Assembly (NCBI RefSeq): GCF_030690345.1
Contig: NZ_JAUYGV010000001.1
Span: 186,001-250,000 of the forward strand
Source: Rheinheimera sp.
GTDB taxonomy: Bacteria > Pseudomonadota > Gammaproteobacteria > Enterobacterales > Alteromonadaceae
Direction of reading: 5' to 3'
Length of the DNA: 64,000 bases
Shown here: in pieces, positions 37,117 to 45,904 of the stretch
How the letters are laid out: the number at the start of each line of letters is the position of its first letter
How positions within the stretch are numbered: the first letter of the stretch is position 1
Translations under genes and position numbers: made by a program
Notes under the pieces: generated by a model
The model's database searches: none
What the model saw: the letters and a program-made list of their open reading frames with translations, nothing else
Told to the model about the DNA's origin: nothing

Positions 37117-39495
37117 TTAGTTTTTACCGTATTTTTCTGCCAGATACAGCCAGGTTTCCAGCACCGTATCCGGGTTTAACGATACACTGTCGATACCCTG
37201 CTGCATTAACCAGGCGGCAAAGTCTTCATGATCCGACGGGCCCTGGCCGCAAATACCAATGTACTTGCCTTTGGCCTTACAGGTTTTAATGGCCATTTCC
37301 AGCAATTTGTAAATTGCCGGATTACGCTCATCAAACAAGTGGGCTATCAGGCCGCTGTCTCTGTCCAGCCCCAGGGTTAACTGGGTTAAGTCATTTGAAC
37401 CAATTGAGAAGCCATCGAAGTATTCTAAAAACTCCTCTGCCAGCAAGGCGTTAGATGGCAACTCGCACATCATAATGACGCGCAGGCCGTTGTCGCCGCG
37501 CTTTAAACCGTGCTCTGCCAGCAAATCGATTACGCTGCTTGCTTCGCCCAAAGTACGTACGAACGGGATCATTACCTCAACATTGGTAAAGCCCATTACA
37601 TTGCGCACCCGTTTTAATGCCTCTACTTCTAAGGCAAAGCAGTCGCGGAAATCTTTGGAGATATAGCGCGAGGCGCCACGAAAGCCGATCATCGGGTTTT
37701 CTTCGTGCGGCTCATACTGGCGTCCACCAACTAAGTTGGCGTATTCGTTTGATTTAAAATCTGACATCCGCACTATCACTTTTTGCGGCGCAAAAGCACA
37801 GGCTAAAGTGGCAATACCTTCGGTTAGCTTGGCAATGTAAAACTCAACCGGGTCGGCATAGCCGGCAATCATCTCGCTGATGGTGGCTTTAAGCTCCGGG
37901 GTTTGCGCATCAAAGTTCAGCAATGCCTTAGGGTGCACGCCAATCATACGGTTAATAATAAACTCCAGCCGTGCCAAACCAATACCGGCATGCGGCAGCT
38001 TGGCAAACGAGAACGCCCGCTCCGGATTGCCGACGTTCATCATTATTTTTAAATCCAGCTTTGGCATTTGATCAACGCGGCTGCTCACCACCTTGTATTC
38101 CAGCTTACCGTCATAAATAAAGCCGGTATCGCCTTCAGCACAAGACACAGTAACCTGTTGGCCGGTTTTAATTTTAGCCGTGGCATCGCCACAGCCAACC
38201 ACTGCCGGAATGCCCAGTTCACGGGCAATAATGGCCGCGTGGCAAGTACGGCCGCCGCGGTTGGTGACAATGGCCGACGCCCGCTTCATGATTGGTTCCC
38301 AGTCCGGGTCAGTCATGTCCGTTACCAACACATCGCCCGGTTGAATTTGGTCCATCTGCTCTATGCCTTTGAGCACCTTGGCGGTGCCGGCACCAATACG
38401 CTGACCAATGGCCCGGCCTTCTACCACAACCGCGGCTTTGGCTAACAGCTGAAAACGCTCCATGCTGTTGCTGTCTTCACGGCTTTTTACCGTTTCCGGC
38501 CGCGCCTGCACGATATACAACTTGCCGTCGTTACCATCTTTAGCCCATTCAATATCCATTGCGCGGCCGTAGTGCTGAGCAATAATAACGGCTTGTTTGG
38601 CCAGCTCTTCTACTTCGGCGTCGGTTAACGAGAACTGCCGGCTGCGCTGTGGCTCAATATCTACCACCTTAACCTGCTTACCATGGCCTTGCTCGCCGGA
38701 ATAAATCATCTCGACTTTCTTGCTGCCTAAATTGCGCTTTACCACTGCCGGACGGCCGGCGGCCAGTGTCGGTTTGTGTACATAGAATTCGTCCGGGTTA
38801 ACAGCGCCCTGCACCACCATTTCACCCAGGCCGTACGATGAGGTAATAAACACCACATCTTCAAAGCCGGACTCGGTATCAATGCTGAACATGACACCGG
38901 ATGAGGCTAAATCGGAGCGCACCATTTTTTGCACCCCGGCCGACAACGCCACGCCACGGTGGTCATAACCCTGGTGCACACGATACGAAATGGCGCGGTC
39001 GTTAAATAACGAGGCAAACACATGTTTAATAGCGACGATTACGGCATCATAGCCGCGCACGTTTAAGAAGGTTTCCTGCTGGCCGGCAAAAGATGCATCT
39101 GGCATATCTTCGGCGGTGGCCGATGAACGTACGGCAAAAGACACATCCTGCGCTGCATCCGGATGCAGTTGCTGGTAAGCCTCGCGAATGGCCTGCTCTA
39201 ACTCCGGTTGAAACGGCGTATCGATAACCCACTGCCGGATCTGCGCGCCGGCTTTGGCTAATGCGGTTACGTCGTCAACGTCCAGGCCGTCGAGCAGCTG
39301 ATAAATGCGCTCATTAACGCCGCTTTGTTCAAGAAATTGGTTAAAAGCATAGGCTGAGGTGGCAAAACCGCCCGGTACCTGTACGCCGGCATTTGCCAGA
39401 TTACTGATCATCTCTCCCAGAGAGGCATTCTTGCCGCCCACCCGATTTACATCGTGCATACCCAGGTTTTCATACCAAATCACAAATTCTTGCAC
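37117..39495 (-). CDS. ppsA: Phosphoenolpyruvate synthase
   Basis: Converts pyruvate and ATP to phosphoenolpyruvate, AMP and phosphate for gluconeogenesis. 792 residues, as in E. coli. The N-terminal ATP-grasp domain carries [11 protein letters not shown] and [21 protein letters not shown]. The swivelling phospho-histidine lies in [21 protein letters not shown] near residue 420. The C-terminal PEP-binding barrel has [11 protein letters not shown] and the catalytic Cys in IGICGQGPS. It is divergent from its own regulator ppsR, the normal arrangement, with 138 bases between them. Confidence 0.97.
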   Translation of the reverse strand: MQEFVIWYENLGMHDVNRVGGKNASLGEMISNLANAGVQVPGGFATSAYAFNQFLEQSGVNERIYQLLDGLDVDDVTALAKAGAQIRQWVIDTPFQPELEQAIREAYQQLHPDAAQDVSFAVRSSATAEDMPDASFAGQQETFLNVRGYDAVIVAIKHVFASLFNDRAISYRVHQGYDHRGVALSAGVQKMVRSDLASSGVMFSIDTESGFEDVVFITSSYGLGEMVVQGAVNPDEFYVHKPTLAAGRPAVVKRNLGSKKVEMIYSGEQGHGKQVKVVDIEPQRSRQFSLTDAEVEELAKQAVIIAQHYGRAMDIEWAKDGNDGKLYIVQARPETVKSREDSNSMERFQLLAKAAVVVEGRAIGQRIGAGTAKVLKGIEQMDQIQPGDVLVTDMTDPDWEPIMKRASAIVTNRGGRTCHAAIIARELGIPAVVGCGDATAKIKTGQQVTVSCAEGDTGFIYDGKLEYKVVSSRVDQMPKLDLKIMMNVGNPERAFSFAKLPHAGIGLARLEFIINRMIGVHPKALLNFDAQTPELKATISEMIAGYADPVEFYIAKLTEGIATLACAFAPQKVIVRMSDFKSNEYANLVGGRQYEPHEENPMIGFRGASRYISKDFRDCFALEVEALKRVRNVMGFTNVEVMIPFVRTLGEASSVIDLLAEHGLKRGDNGLRVIMMCELPSNALLAEEFLEYFDGFSIGSNDLTQLTLGLDRDSGLIAHLFDERNPAIYKLLEMAIKTCKAKGKYIGICGQGPSDHEDFAAWLMQQGIDSVSLNPDTVLETWLYLAEKYGKN

Positions 39496-39633
39496 AGTTA
39501 ATCTCCATTTTTTGTCGAGTGGCGTGTAAGCTTACAAGCAGCGCTACAAAGCACAGCGATTTTACACTGCCACTCAGGCTAAATAAAACCTTAATTTTCA
39601 ATGTAATTTTATAACGACAAAACGGAGTAACCG

Positions 39634-40443
39634 GTGCGCACAGCCTTTTATATCTCAGATGGAACCGCTATTACCGCAGAAGTGTTTGGCCATGCCTTAC
39701 TTACTCTTTTTCCTGCAGAATTTGAGCATGTTACCATCCCGTTTGTCGAAACCAGCGATATGGCCGAGCAGGTAAAGCAGCGTATTAACGATCGTTATAA
39801 AACAACGGGACAACGGCCGCTGATTTTCCAAACCTTTGTTGATGACCAGTTACGGCAGATTATTAACAGCAGTAATGGCGTCTGCTATGACTTCCTTAAT
39901 ACCTTTGTTGAACCTATTCAGCGCGAGCTGGGGGTAGCGCCGGTACCAAAAACCCACCGCACCCATAGCATGCACGAGAAAAGCTATGACTTTCGCATCG
40001 ATGCTGTCAATTTTGCGCTGGCCAATGACGATGGCTCTAATCTGAAAAACTTTGCCCAGGCCGATATCATTCTGGTGGGCGTAAGCCGCTCGGGTAAAAC
40101 CCCAACCAGCCTGTATCTGGCGCTGCAGTATGGTATTAAAGCGGCAAACTACCCCTTTGTCGAAGAGGATATGCAACAGCTGCAGCTACCTGATGTATTA
40201 CGCCACAACAGAGAGAAGTTGTTTGGCTTAACGATTACGCCGCAGCGGTTAAGTCAAATTCGTGAACAGCGCCGTGCCAACAGCCGCTATGCGTCATTGC
40301 GCCAGTGTCAGCTGGAGCTGGCAGAGGTTGAAAATTTGTATTTGCGCGAGCAAATCCCGTACTTAAACTCAACACATTTATCAATAGAAGAGATTTCAGC
40401 GAAAATCATCGCCAAAACCGGGCTGAAGCGGCATAAGTATTAA
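39634..40443 (+). CDS. ppsR: Phosphoenolpyruvate synthase regulatory protein (kinase/pyrophosphorylase)
   Basis: 269 residues, GTG start with CGGAG seven bases ahead. The bifunctional enzyme inactivates PpsA by ADP-dependent phosphorylation of a threonine and reactivates it by phosphorolysis. [19 protein letters not shown] opens the protein and the P-loop [15 protein letters not shown] lies near residue 150. It is divergent from ppsA. Its stop codon shares the palindrome TTAA with the stop of the convergent panE (40440-40443). Confidence 0.96.
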   Translation: MRTAFYISDGTAITAEVFGHALLTLFPAEFEHVTIPFVETSDMAEQVKQRINDRYKTTGQRPLIFQTFVDDQLRQIINSSNGVCYDFLNTFVEPIQRELGVAPVPKTHRTHSMHEKSYDFRIDAVNFALANDDGSNLKNFAQADIILVGVSRSGKTPTSLYLALQYGIKAANYPFVEEDMQQLQLPDVLRHNREKLFGLTITPQRLSQIREQRRANSRYASLRQCQLELAEVENLYLREQIPYLNSTHLSIEEISAKIIAKTGLKRHKY

Positions 40444-41501
40444 GAGGTTAAGCCGGCGTGTTGCATTATATCGTTAATCGACAGTGGCGCGGCTTCGCCG
40501 CTTTCCAGCCGTTTTATCTGTTCAACCAACAGCGTATTGACCGGTGCCGGCAGCTGATACAGTTGCCCCATCCGCACCACCGCACCATTTAAAAACATGA
40601 TTTCGGTGCGCTTTTTCGCCTGAAGATCATCCCACATAGAAGAGCGCGCCTGCTCATCTATCTCCAGCATGCTGCCGGCCGCAAGACGAAATAGCGCTGT
40701 TGGCAGGCGTAAAAACCAGGGTAATAATGCGTTCGGCAAACCAGTGTAGGACACCGGCTTTATGCCGGCTTTGCGGCATATATGCAGCCATTCCTGCATA
40801 GCCGCCGCCAGTAGCAAACGGCAATTACGATCCAGCAGTTGTTGCTGCAGCGACAGATTGCTGATGGCATTTAAGGCATTATTTAAGTTCAGCAGCAGCT
40901 TGCCGTATTCGGCGGCGGTAATATCATCGCATAGCTGCACCGGCAATTTTAACTGCTCAAAGGCGTTAATAATGTAATTAACGGCAGCATGGTCACTCTG
41001 CTGCCAAACAATAGCGCCGCCGCTGGCACGATGGAACTGGCCGGCACGGTTTTTCACCACATTAAACGGCACTATGGCGCGCAGTACCGGGTTGGCTAAA
41101 TCCTGGCTGAGCATTTCACCAATGCCTATGCCGTTTTGCATTGCCACCACCGGCACTTCAGGCCGTAAAAAGCGTTTTAACTGCGTCAGCATAGGCACTA
41201 AAGCGGTAGCTTTTACGGTAAGCAGCACAACATCGCATTCAATTAAGCTGTTAAGTGAGCTGTAAAATGCCACCGGTTGGGCAAAATAGGTGTGATGGTC
41301 AAACGAAGTGACGCTTAAGCCATGGGCAGCCAACTCTAATGCCATGGTTTCACGGCCGAAGAATTTTACTTCCAGCGCATTATCCTGACATAAATGCGCA
41401 CCCAGATAACAGCCTATGCTGCCGGCCCCCACTATACCAATACAATAACGCTGGCCGGCAGTGGAGTGCCGGCCAGCGTCTTTCGCCTGTTCTGATAACA
41501 C
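40440..41501 (-). CDS. panE: Ketopantoate reductase family protein
   Basis: 353 residues, GTG start with AAGGAG five bases ahead. A Rossmann fold begins only at residue 21 ([17 protein letters not shown]). The catalytic/family motifs are [10 protein letters not shown] near 95, [11 protein letters not shown] near 120, the Lys in [16 protein letters not shown] near 200, and SSMWDDL near 287 in the C-terminal domain. It should reduce 2-dehydropantoate to pantoate with NADPH for coenzyme A, or a related ketoacid. It is longer than typical PanE (about 300), with a 20-residue N-terminal extension encoded by a perfect 12-pair inverted repeat. It lies 22 bases downstream of the DAHP synthase gene. 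Confidence 0.85.
   Translation of the reverse strand: MLSEQAKDAGRHSTAGQRYCIGIVGAGSIGCYLGAHLCQDNALEVKFFGRETMALELAAHGLSVTSFDHHTYFAQPVAFYSSLNSLIECDVVLLTVKATALVPMLTQLKRFLRPEVPVVAMQNGIGIGEMLSQDLANPVLRAIVPFNVVKNRAGQFHRASGGAIVWQQSDHAAVNYIINAFEQLKLPVQLCDDITAAEYGKLLLNLNNALNAISNLSLQQQLLDRNCRLLLAAAMQEWLHICRKAGIKPVSYTGLPNALLPWFLRLPTALFRLAAGSMLEIDEQARSSMWDDLQAKKRTEIMFLNGAVVRMGQLYQLPAPVNTLLVEQIKRLESGEAAPLSINDIMQHAGLTS
41449..41478 (-). repeat. Perfect 12-pair inverted repeat inside the panE 5' end
   Basis: Arms CGCTGGCCGGCA (41449-41460) and TGCCGGCCAGCG (41467-41478), six-base loop GTGGAG. It encodes part of the non-conserved N-terminal extension before the Rossmann loop. No T-run follows on the minus strand (TTATTGTATT). 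It may be a REP-like element caught in a gene, or an mRNA structure. Confidence 0.6.
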
Positions 41502-41523
41502 TTACGCTCCTTTGAGCGCGTGA

Positions 41524-42873
41524 TTATTTACGCGCAGTGCGTAGAGTATCGGCAATCAGAAAGGCTAATTCCAGTACCTGGTCAGCATTTAAGCGCGGAT
41601 CGCATTGGGTAAAGTAACGTTTACCCAAATCATGCTCACTTAAACCATAAGCACCGCCGGTACATTCAGTAACATGCTCTCCGGTCATTTCCAGATGGAT
41701 ACCACCGGCATGGCTGCCTTCTGCCTTGTGCACGGCGAAAAAATTGCGGATCTCACGCAAAATAGCTTCGAAGTCGCGGGTTTTATAGTCGTTGCTGGCT
41801 TTTACCGTATTGCCGTGCATCGGATCTGAGCTCCACACCACTTTACGGCCTTCCTGTTGCACGCGTCGTACCAGTGCCGGCAGTTTATCTGCCAGTTTAT
41901 CTGCTCCCATCCGTGTGATCAGGGTTAAGCGCCCTGCCACATTATTCGGGTTAAGGGCATCAATCAGGCGGATCAAGTCGTCCGGCTGCATGCCAGGGCC
42001 CACTTTTACACCTACCGGGTTATGAATGCCGCGGAAAAATTCGATATGCGCATGATCCAGCTGGCGTGTGCGCTCGCCTATCCATACCATATGCGCCGAG
42101 CAGTCGTACCAGTCGCCGGTTAATGAATCACGCCGCGTTAAGGCCTCTTCGTAGTTCAGCAGCAAGGCTTCGTGCGAGGTATACAGCTGGGTTTCACGGA
42201 TAGAGGGTGAATTCTGCCCGGTGATACCGCAAATCTCCATAAAGCGCAGTGCTTCCTGGATCCGCTGGGCGACATCCTGATAGCGATCTTTCAGTGGATT
42301 AGACTCGACAAAGCCCATGTTCCACTTGCTCACCTGATGTAAATCGGCCAGCCCGCCCTGGGCAAAAGCGCGCAGTAAATTCAGCGTTGCAGCAGAGTGA
42401 TGATAAGCCGTGGTTAACCGGTTTGGATCCGGTAGCCTTGCCGCTTCAGTAAACTCAAAGCTGTTAACGATGTCACCACGATAACTGGGCAGTGACACAC
42501 CATCAATGGTTTCCAGATCACTGGAACGCGGTTTGGCATATTGCCCGGCCATACGCGCAACCTTTACTACCGGTAAACCACCGGCAAAGGTTAACACCAC
42601 CGCCATTTGCAGCAATACTTTAAAAGTGTCGCGGATTTTCGGCGCATTAAAATCGTTAAAGCTTTCGGCGCAATCGCCACCCTGCAGTAAAAAGCCCTGA
42701 CCTTCTGCAACCTGACCGAGCTGGCTAAACAGATCCCGCGTTTCCTGGGCAAATACCAGTGGCGGATATTTATGTAATTGCTGTTCAACACGATGCAATA
42801 AATCCCGATCGTTGTAGCCAGGTTGCTGTTGGATCGGGAAGCTGCGCCAGCTTTGAGGCGTCCAGGTGGTCAC
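41524..42873 (-). CDS. Class II 3-deoxy-7-phosphoheptulonate (DAHP) synthase
   Basis: First enzyme of the shikimate pathway, condensing phosphoenolpyruvate and erythrose-4-phosphate. 449 residues of the plant/Pseudomonas-like class II type. Start [31 protein letters not shown] near 60; [16 protein letters not shown] near 107; [30 protein letters not shown] near 240; SDPMHGNT near 345; [15 protein letters not shown] near 390; all are metal- or substrate-binding stretches. Upstream of panE with a 22-base gap, so probably co-transcribed. The E. coli class I enzymes are unrelated in sequence. Confidence 0.95.
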   Translation of the reverse strand: MTTWTPQSWRSFPIQQQPGYNDRDLLHRVEQQLHKYPPLVFAQETRDLFSQLGQVAEGQGFLLQGGDCAESFNDFNAPKIRDTFKVLLQMAVVLTFAGGLPVVKVARMAGQYAKPRSSDLETIDGVSLPSYRGDIVNSFEFTEAARLPDPNRLTTAYHHSAATLNLLRAFAQGGLADLHQVSKWNMGFVESNPLKDRYQDVAQRIQEALRFMEICGITGQNSPSIRETQLYTSHEALLLNYEEALTRRDSLTGDWYDCSAHMVWIGERTRQLDHAHIEFFRGIHNPVGVKVGPGMQPDDLIRLIDALNPNNVAGRLTLITRMGADKLADKLPALVRRVQQEGRKVVWSSDPMHGNTVKASNDYKTRDFEAILREIRNFFAVHKAEGSHAGGIHLEMTGEHVTECTGGAYGLSEHDLGKRYFTQCDPRLNADQVLELAFLIADTLRTARK

Positions 42874-43024
42874 GATGATTTTCCTATGTCTGATTATCTG
42901 CCAAGCAAGTTATAGACTTCCGGACGTAAATTCAATGCCGGCTTTGGCATAATTTATGACAATTTCTTCAGTTCGCAGCAAAGCGTTGAATATTTCGCCA
43001 CTAATGCCGGAAATTGTGGTTAAT

Positions 43025-43501
43025 TTACACCTTATCGGCCTGTTTCAACTGCGCCAACAAGCCATCACAGCCCTGCTCTATCAACTGCAACACCAAAGCA
43101 AAGCCTTTACTGCCGCCATAATAGGGATCCGGCACTTCGCTGTATGTCGGATAAGACGGATGATATTGCATAAATAACTGCAGTTTATGTTGCAGCGCGG
43201 CAGGACAACGCCGCTTTAATTCGGCCAGATTGTCGTTATCCATCGCCAATATCAGGTCGTAATAGGCAAAATCACTGTCGGACACCGGCCGCGAGACAAT
43301 GCCGCCAAAATCATAACCGGCTGCAGCGCCTTCGCGCACTGAGCGGCTGTCCGGTGGCGCACCGCGATGTGATGCGCTGGTACCGGCCGATTCAATTTCT
43401 ATTTGCAGGCCACTGTGGCCGGCTTTTTGCCGCATTACCGCGTGCGCCGTTGGCGAGCGGCAAATATTACCTAAACAAACCAATAACAGTTTTATTGCCA
43501 T
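43025..43501 (-). CDS. Low-molecular-weight protein tyrosine phosphatase
   Basis: 158 residues from the ATG at 43499-43501, with GGAG upstream. Nucleophile C9 and R15 lie in the loop CLGNICRSP, and the general-acid Asp in VPDPYYGG near 118. In other bacteria such phosphatases pair with a tyrosine kinase in capsule export (Wzb type); no such cluster is present here, so a generic arsenate-reductase-like or signalling phosphatase role is also possible. It is divergent from the CsgD-like regulator. Confidence 0.93.
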   Translation of the reverse strand: MAIKLLLVCLGNICRSPTAHAVMRQKAGHSGLQIEIESAGTSASHRGAPPDSRSVREGAAAGYDFGGIVSRPVSDSDFAYYDLILAMDNDNLAELKRRCPAALQHKLQLFMQYHPSYPTYSEVPDPYYGGSKGFALVLQLIEQGCDGLLAQLKQADKV

Positions 43502-43641
43502 ACAGGCTCCGGTTGATAAATTAAGCTGTGGTGTCAGCACGTTATAAACGGCACGTTAAATGGTTGCAATTCAACACTGTCAGGTACAGTATAAGCAGAA
43601 CCCACTTTTCGCCACATCAGCAGTACGCAGGAGCACAACTG

Positions 43642-44319
43642 ATGGATAAGTTTACTAAACTTATCGTACTCTCAGAACAAGAGTCATTGCATAATCTTAC
43701 CCTGTTGGCACAATCTATAGGTATTAACGTACAACAGCAGAGTAAAAATGCCGTATTGTACGGTACACCGCTAAAATCCGGCGTGTTACTGGCTTGCCCT
43801 TACGCCAACTCTGATTTAAACAAAAAAGGCCTGTCGACAGAGTTGCAATATTTGTTGCGCAAAGCACCACTGTTTCTGTTTCAGGCTGAACGCAGTTTGC
43901 TGGATTCGAACCAGGCACTGTGTGCCGGCATTCGCGGCGTGATTTTTCGTGATGAACAACTGGACCGCGTACTAACGGCATTAAAAACCATGATGGCCGG
44001 CCAGCTGTATTACGCGCGTAGCATTATGTCGGAGTTGGTTGACCAAATGCTGCAACAAAAGTTGTTAAGCAGCACCGACGCATTGGCTGTACCGGACAAC
44101 AATTTACTAACACGGCAGGAAAAACGCATTATTCAACTGGTGGCTGAAGGCGCCCGCAACAAAGAGATTGCCGAAAGTTTAAACATCAGCGCCCATACGG
44201 TAAAGGCGCATTTGTCGTCTATCTTTCGCAAAACCAAAGCGCGTAACAGAGTAGAGCTGCTGCGTTGGCTGCAGCAGCCGGTACGTCAGGAAACACCACC
44301 ATTATTTAAACTGGCTTGA
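43642..44319 (+). CDS. csgD: CsgD-like LuxR-family transcription regulator
   Basis: 225 residues from the ATG at 43642 (AGGAG eight bases ahead). The N-terminal part (about 1-140) has a degenerate receiver-like layout without a clear phospho-acceptor Asp, as in CsgD. The C-terminal LuxR helix-turn-helix (LLTRQEKRIIQLVAEGARNKEIAESLNISAHTVKAHLSSIFRKTKARNRVELLRW) lies at about 150-210. It lies beside the csg genes but is convergent with csgG, overlapping it by 34 bases, unlike the csgDEFG operon of E. coli. It likely activates csgB transcription; that role is inferred from family and location. Confidence 0.83.
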   Translation: MDKFTKLIVLSEQESLHNLTLLAQSIGINVQQQSKNAVLYGTPLKSGVLLACPYANSDLNKKGLSTELQYLLRKAPLFLFQAERSLLDSNQALCAGIRGVIFRDEQLDRVLTALKTMMAGQLYYARSIMSELVDQMLQQKLLSSTDALAVPDNNLLTRQEKRIIQLVAEGARNKEIAESLNISAHTVKAHLSSIFRKTKARNRVELLRWLQQPVRQETPPLFKLA

Positions 44320-45068
44320 TCATCTGCGCGCCAAAAGCCACGCTGCTGGCCCTGTTCAACTAACTCGACTAACGCCGCTTCTATCGCTTGCTTCACGCAG
44401 TACTGCACCGGCTCATTAGTCGAATAGCCGCCTTCTGCTTCCAGCAAACGGTTAAGCGACACATAACGGAACAGGCCGGCCCGTAGCTCTTGCGAAAACA
44501 CTTTTTTGCTGCTTGATACAGATAACAGTACTTGTCCGGTATAAACATCTATCACCCGCAGATAAACGGTGACCTGATCTTCACGATACAACTCTGAGGC
44601 GCCGATACCGAAATACTCTGCGCCAATACCGCCGGTGGTTAAATTTGTTTCATAGCCGATAATGCCGCCTTCAAACAGTAAACGTGCTTCCTTCAGTGGC
44701 GGTAACTCTGCGGCTTTTTTATTCGAACCGTGAATTTTGCGCTCAGTCAGCAGGTTTTGTAAGCCTTCGCGCTCCAGTGGCGCAAACCAGCCGCTATCAA
44801 GCAAAATTTGCGTTAGCATTGAAGTGGCGCCCTGGGTTACTGCAGTAGAGAAGCTCGACACATTAGCCTGGGGTTTGTATTGTCCGGTTTGGTCGCGAAA
44901 CGCATACACTGACACCGGAATAGCCGTACGCGGTTTACCCTGTTGTTGCAGATTTTGCATTAACGGGCTGACGCTATCGATGGCAGCACCGGAGATATTA
45001 AGTTGTGGCTTTGGCAGCAATGAGCAACTGCTTAGCAGCATAGTGGCAGCTAATATTAAGTACTTCAT
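44286..45068 (-). CDS. csgG: Curli secretion channel CsgG
   Basis: Outer-membrane lipoprotein that forms the nonameric pore for curlin subunits. 260 residues from the ATG at 45066-45068, with GGAGG ahead; lipobox LLSSC, Cys 16. Family stretches: AFRDQTGQYKPQ, TAVTQGATSMLTQILLDSGWFAPLEREGLQNLL, IIGYETNLTTGGIGAEYFGIGAS and LLEAEGGYSTNEPVQYC. The constriction loop, Y-P-A-S-N-F in E. coli, reads roughly Q-A-N-V-S-S-F here, keeping the Phe but not the Tyr and Asn. It starts one base after the csgF stop. Its 3' end overlaps the convergent regulator. Confidence 0.93.
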   Translation of the reverse strand: MKYLILAATMLLSSCSLLPKPQLNISGAAIDSVSPLMQNLQQQGKPRTAIPVSVYAFRDQTGQYKPQANVSSFSTAVTQGATSMLTQILLDSGWFAPLEREGLQNLLTERKIHGSNKKAAELPPLKEARLLFEGGIIGYETNLTTGGIGAEYFGIGASELYREDQVTVYLRVIDVYTGQVLLSVSSSKKVFSQELRAGLFRYVSLNRLLEAEGGYSTNEPVQYCVKQAIEAALVELVEQGQQRGFWRADDQASLNNGGVS

Positions 45069-45069
45069 C

Positions 45070-45453
45070 TTAGCCTCCGATAGCCGGTATGGTAATAACG
45101 GTAACTTCACCACTGTTAAGGTTGGTAATGTGCACCACCACACTGCCATCGGCTCCGCCGCTGACTTCCACCATAAACTCGCCGGTGTTATACACACCTT
45201 CAACTAACTCGCCATCGGCAATGCGCCGCGTTAACGAGTTAATAATGTTACGCTCCAGCGCGTCCTGAAACTTGTCGACAAAAGACAAGCCGTCTTGATC
45301 AGCGCTGTGATCATTTTGGCTTTGGGCTTTTTGCAGCAGAAAATTGCCGTTTAACGGATTACCGCCAAAACTGGGGTTTATCGGCGTATACACCAACTCG
45401 GTAGCGTAAGCAGTGCTGCAGCACAGCAGCCCTATCAGCGACATCAGCTTCAT
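45070..45453 (-). CDS. csgF: Curli assembly factor CsgF
   Basis: 127 residues with a signal peptide (MKLMSLIGLLCCSTAYA). The mature N-terminus TELVYTPINPSFGGNPLNGNFLLQKAQSQN is the segment that in E. coli CsgF plugs into CsgG and anchors the nucleator at the cell surface. AAGGAA lies ahead of the ATG. It follows csgE by 13 bases and is followed by csgG after one base. Confidence 0.93.
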   Translation of the reverse strand: MKLMSLIGLLCCSTAYATELVYTPINPSFGGNPLNGNFLLQKAQSQNDHSADQDGLSFVDKFQDALERNIINSLTRRIADGELVEGVYNTGEFMVEVSGGADGSVVVHITNLNSGEVTVITIPAIGG

Positions 45454-45466
45454 TATTATTATTCCT

Positions 45467-45844
45467 TTACAACTTGTCAGCCAGCTGTTCACCCAGCATT
45501 TTGCCGGTTTGAATATTAGCCAGTTCATTAATGCTCAATATTACGGCTTGCTCAGCCATTTGTTTAACGTCGTTATAACGCCGGCCAAAATAGGTTTGAT
45601 ACACCCGGGTCTGGTTCATTTCTACCCAAAGAAAAGTGCCGGCCTGAGGATACACCTGCTCATAGATCACTACCGTGATACCGTCGGTGGACGGCATATC
45701 ACGCCAGTAGCCGGAGTAATAAAACGTGAAATCTTTACCGAAGCGGGAAATAGTGCGGTCCAGTACCAAACCACCCAATTCAATATCTGTCGCCGGCACG
45801 ATAGCGGAGCAACAGAGTAACAACAGTGTGGCGATAAACTTCAT
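45467..45844 (-). CDS. csgE: Curli secretion specificity factor CsgE
   Basis: 125 residues with a signal peptide (MKFIATLLLLCCSAIVPA). The mature part matches CsgE: IELGGLVLDRTISRFGKDFTFYYSGYW near 22, VVIYEQVYPQAGTFLWVEMNQTRVYQTYFG near 60, and an end AEQAVILSINELANIQ. CsgE caps the periplasmic side of CsgG and selects substrates. Its start follows the curlin gene by 60 bases that hold a strong hairpin. Confidence 0.92.
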   Translation of the reverse strand: MKFIATLLLLCCSAIVPATDIELGGLVLDRTISRFGKDFTFYYSGYWRDMPSTDGITVVIYEQVYPQAGTFLWVEMNQTRVYQTYFGRRYNDVKQMAEQAVILSINELANIQTGKMLGEQLADKL

Positions 45845-45865
45845 TTCATTGCTTACCTGAAAAAC

Positions 45866-45898
45866 GGTCAGCGCCGGCACTTTGCGCCGGCGCTGACC
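45866..45898 (-). terminator. Strong terminator or attenuator between curlin gene and csgE
   Basis: Perfect 13-pair GC-rich stem: GGTCAGCGCCGGC (45866-45878) and GCCGGCGCTGACC (45886-45898), seven-base loop. On the minus strand it is followed by GTTTTTC. It starts seven bases after the curlin stop and ends 21 bases before the csgE start, so it should stop most transcripts while letting some reach csgEFG. Confidence 0.85.
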
Positions 45899-45904
45899 TC
45901 AAGC

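Noticed and set aside
43025-43501. Phosphatase as part of a capsule (wza-wzb-wzc) locus
   Set aside because: No export lipoprotein or tyrosine kinase gene is adjacent.
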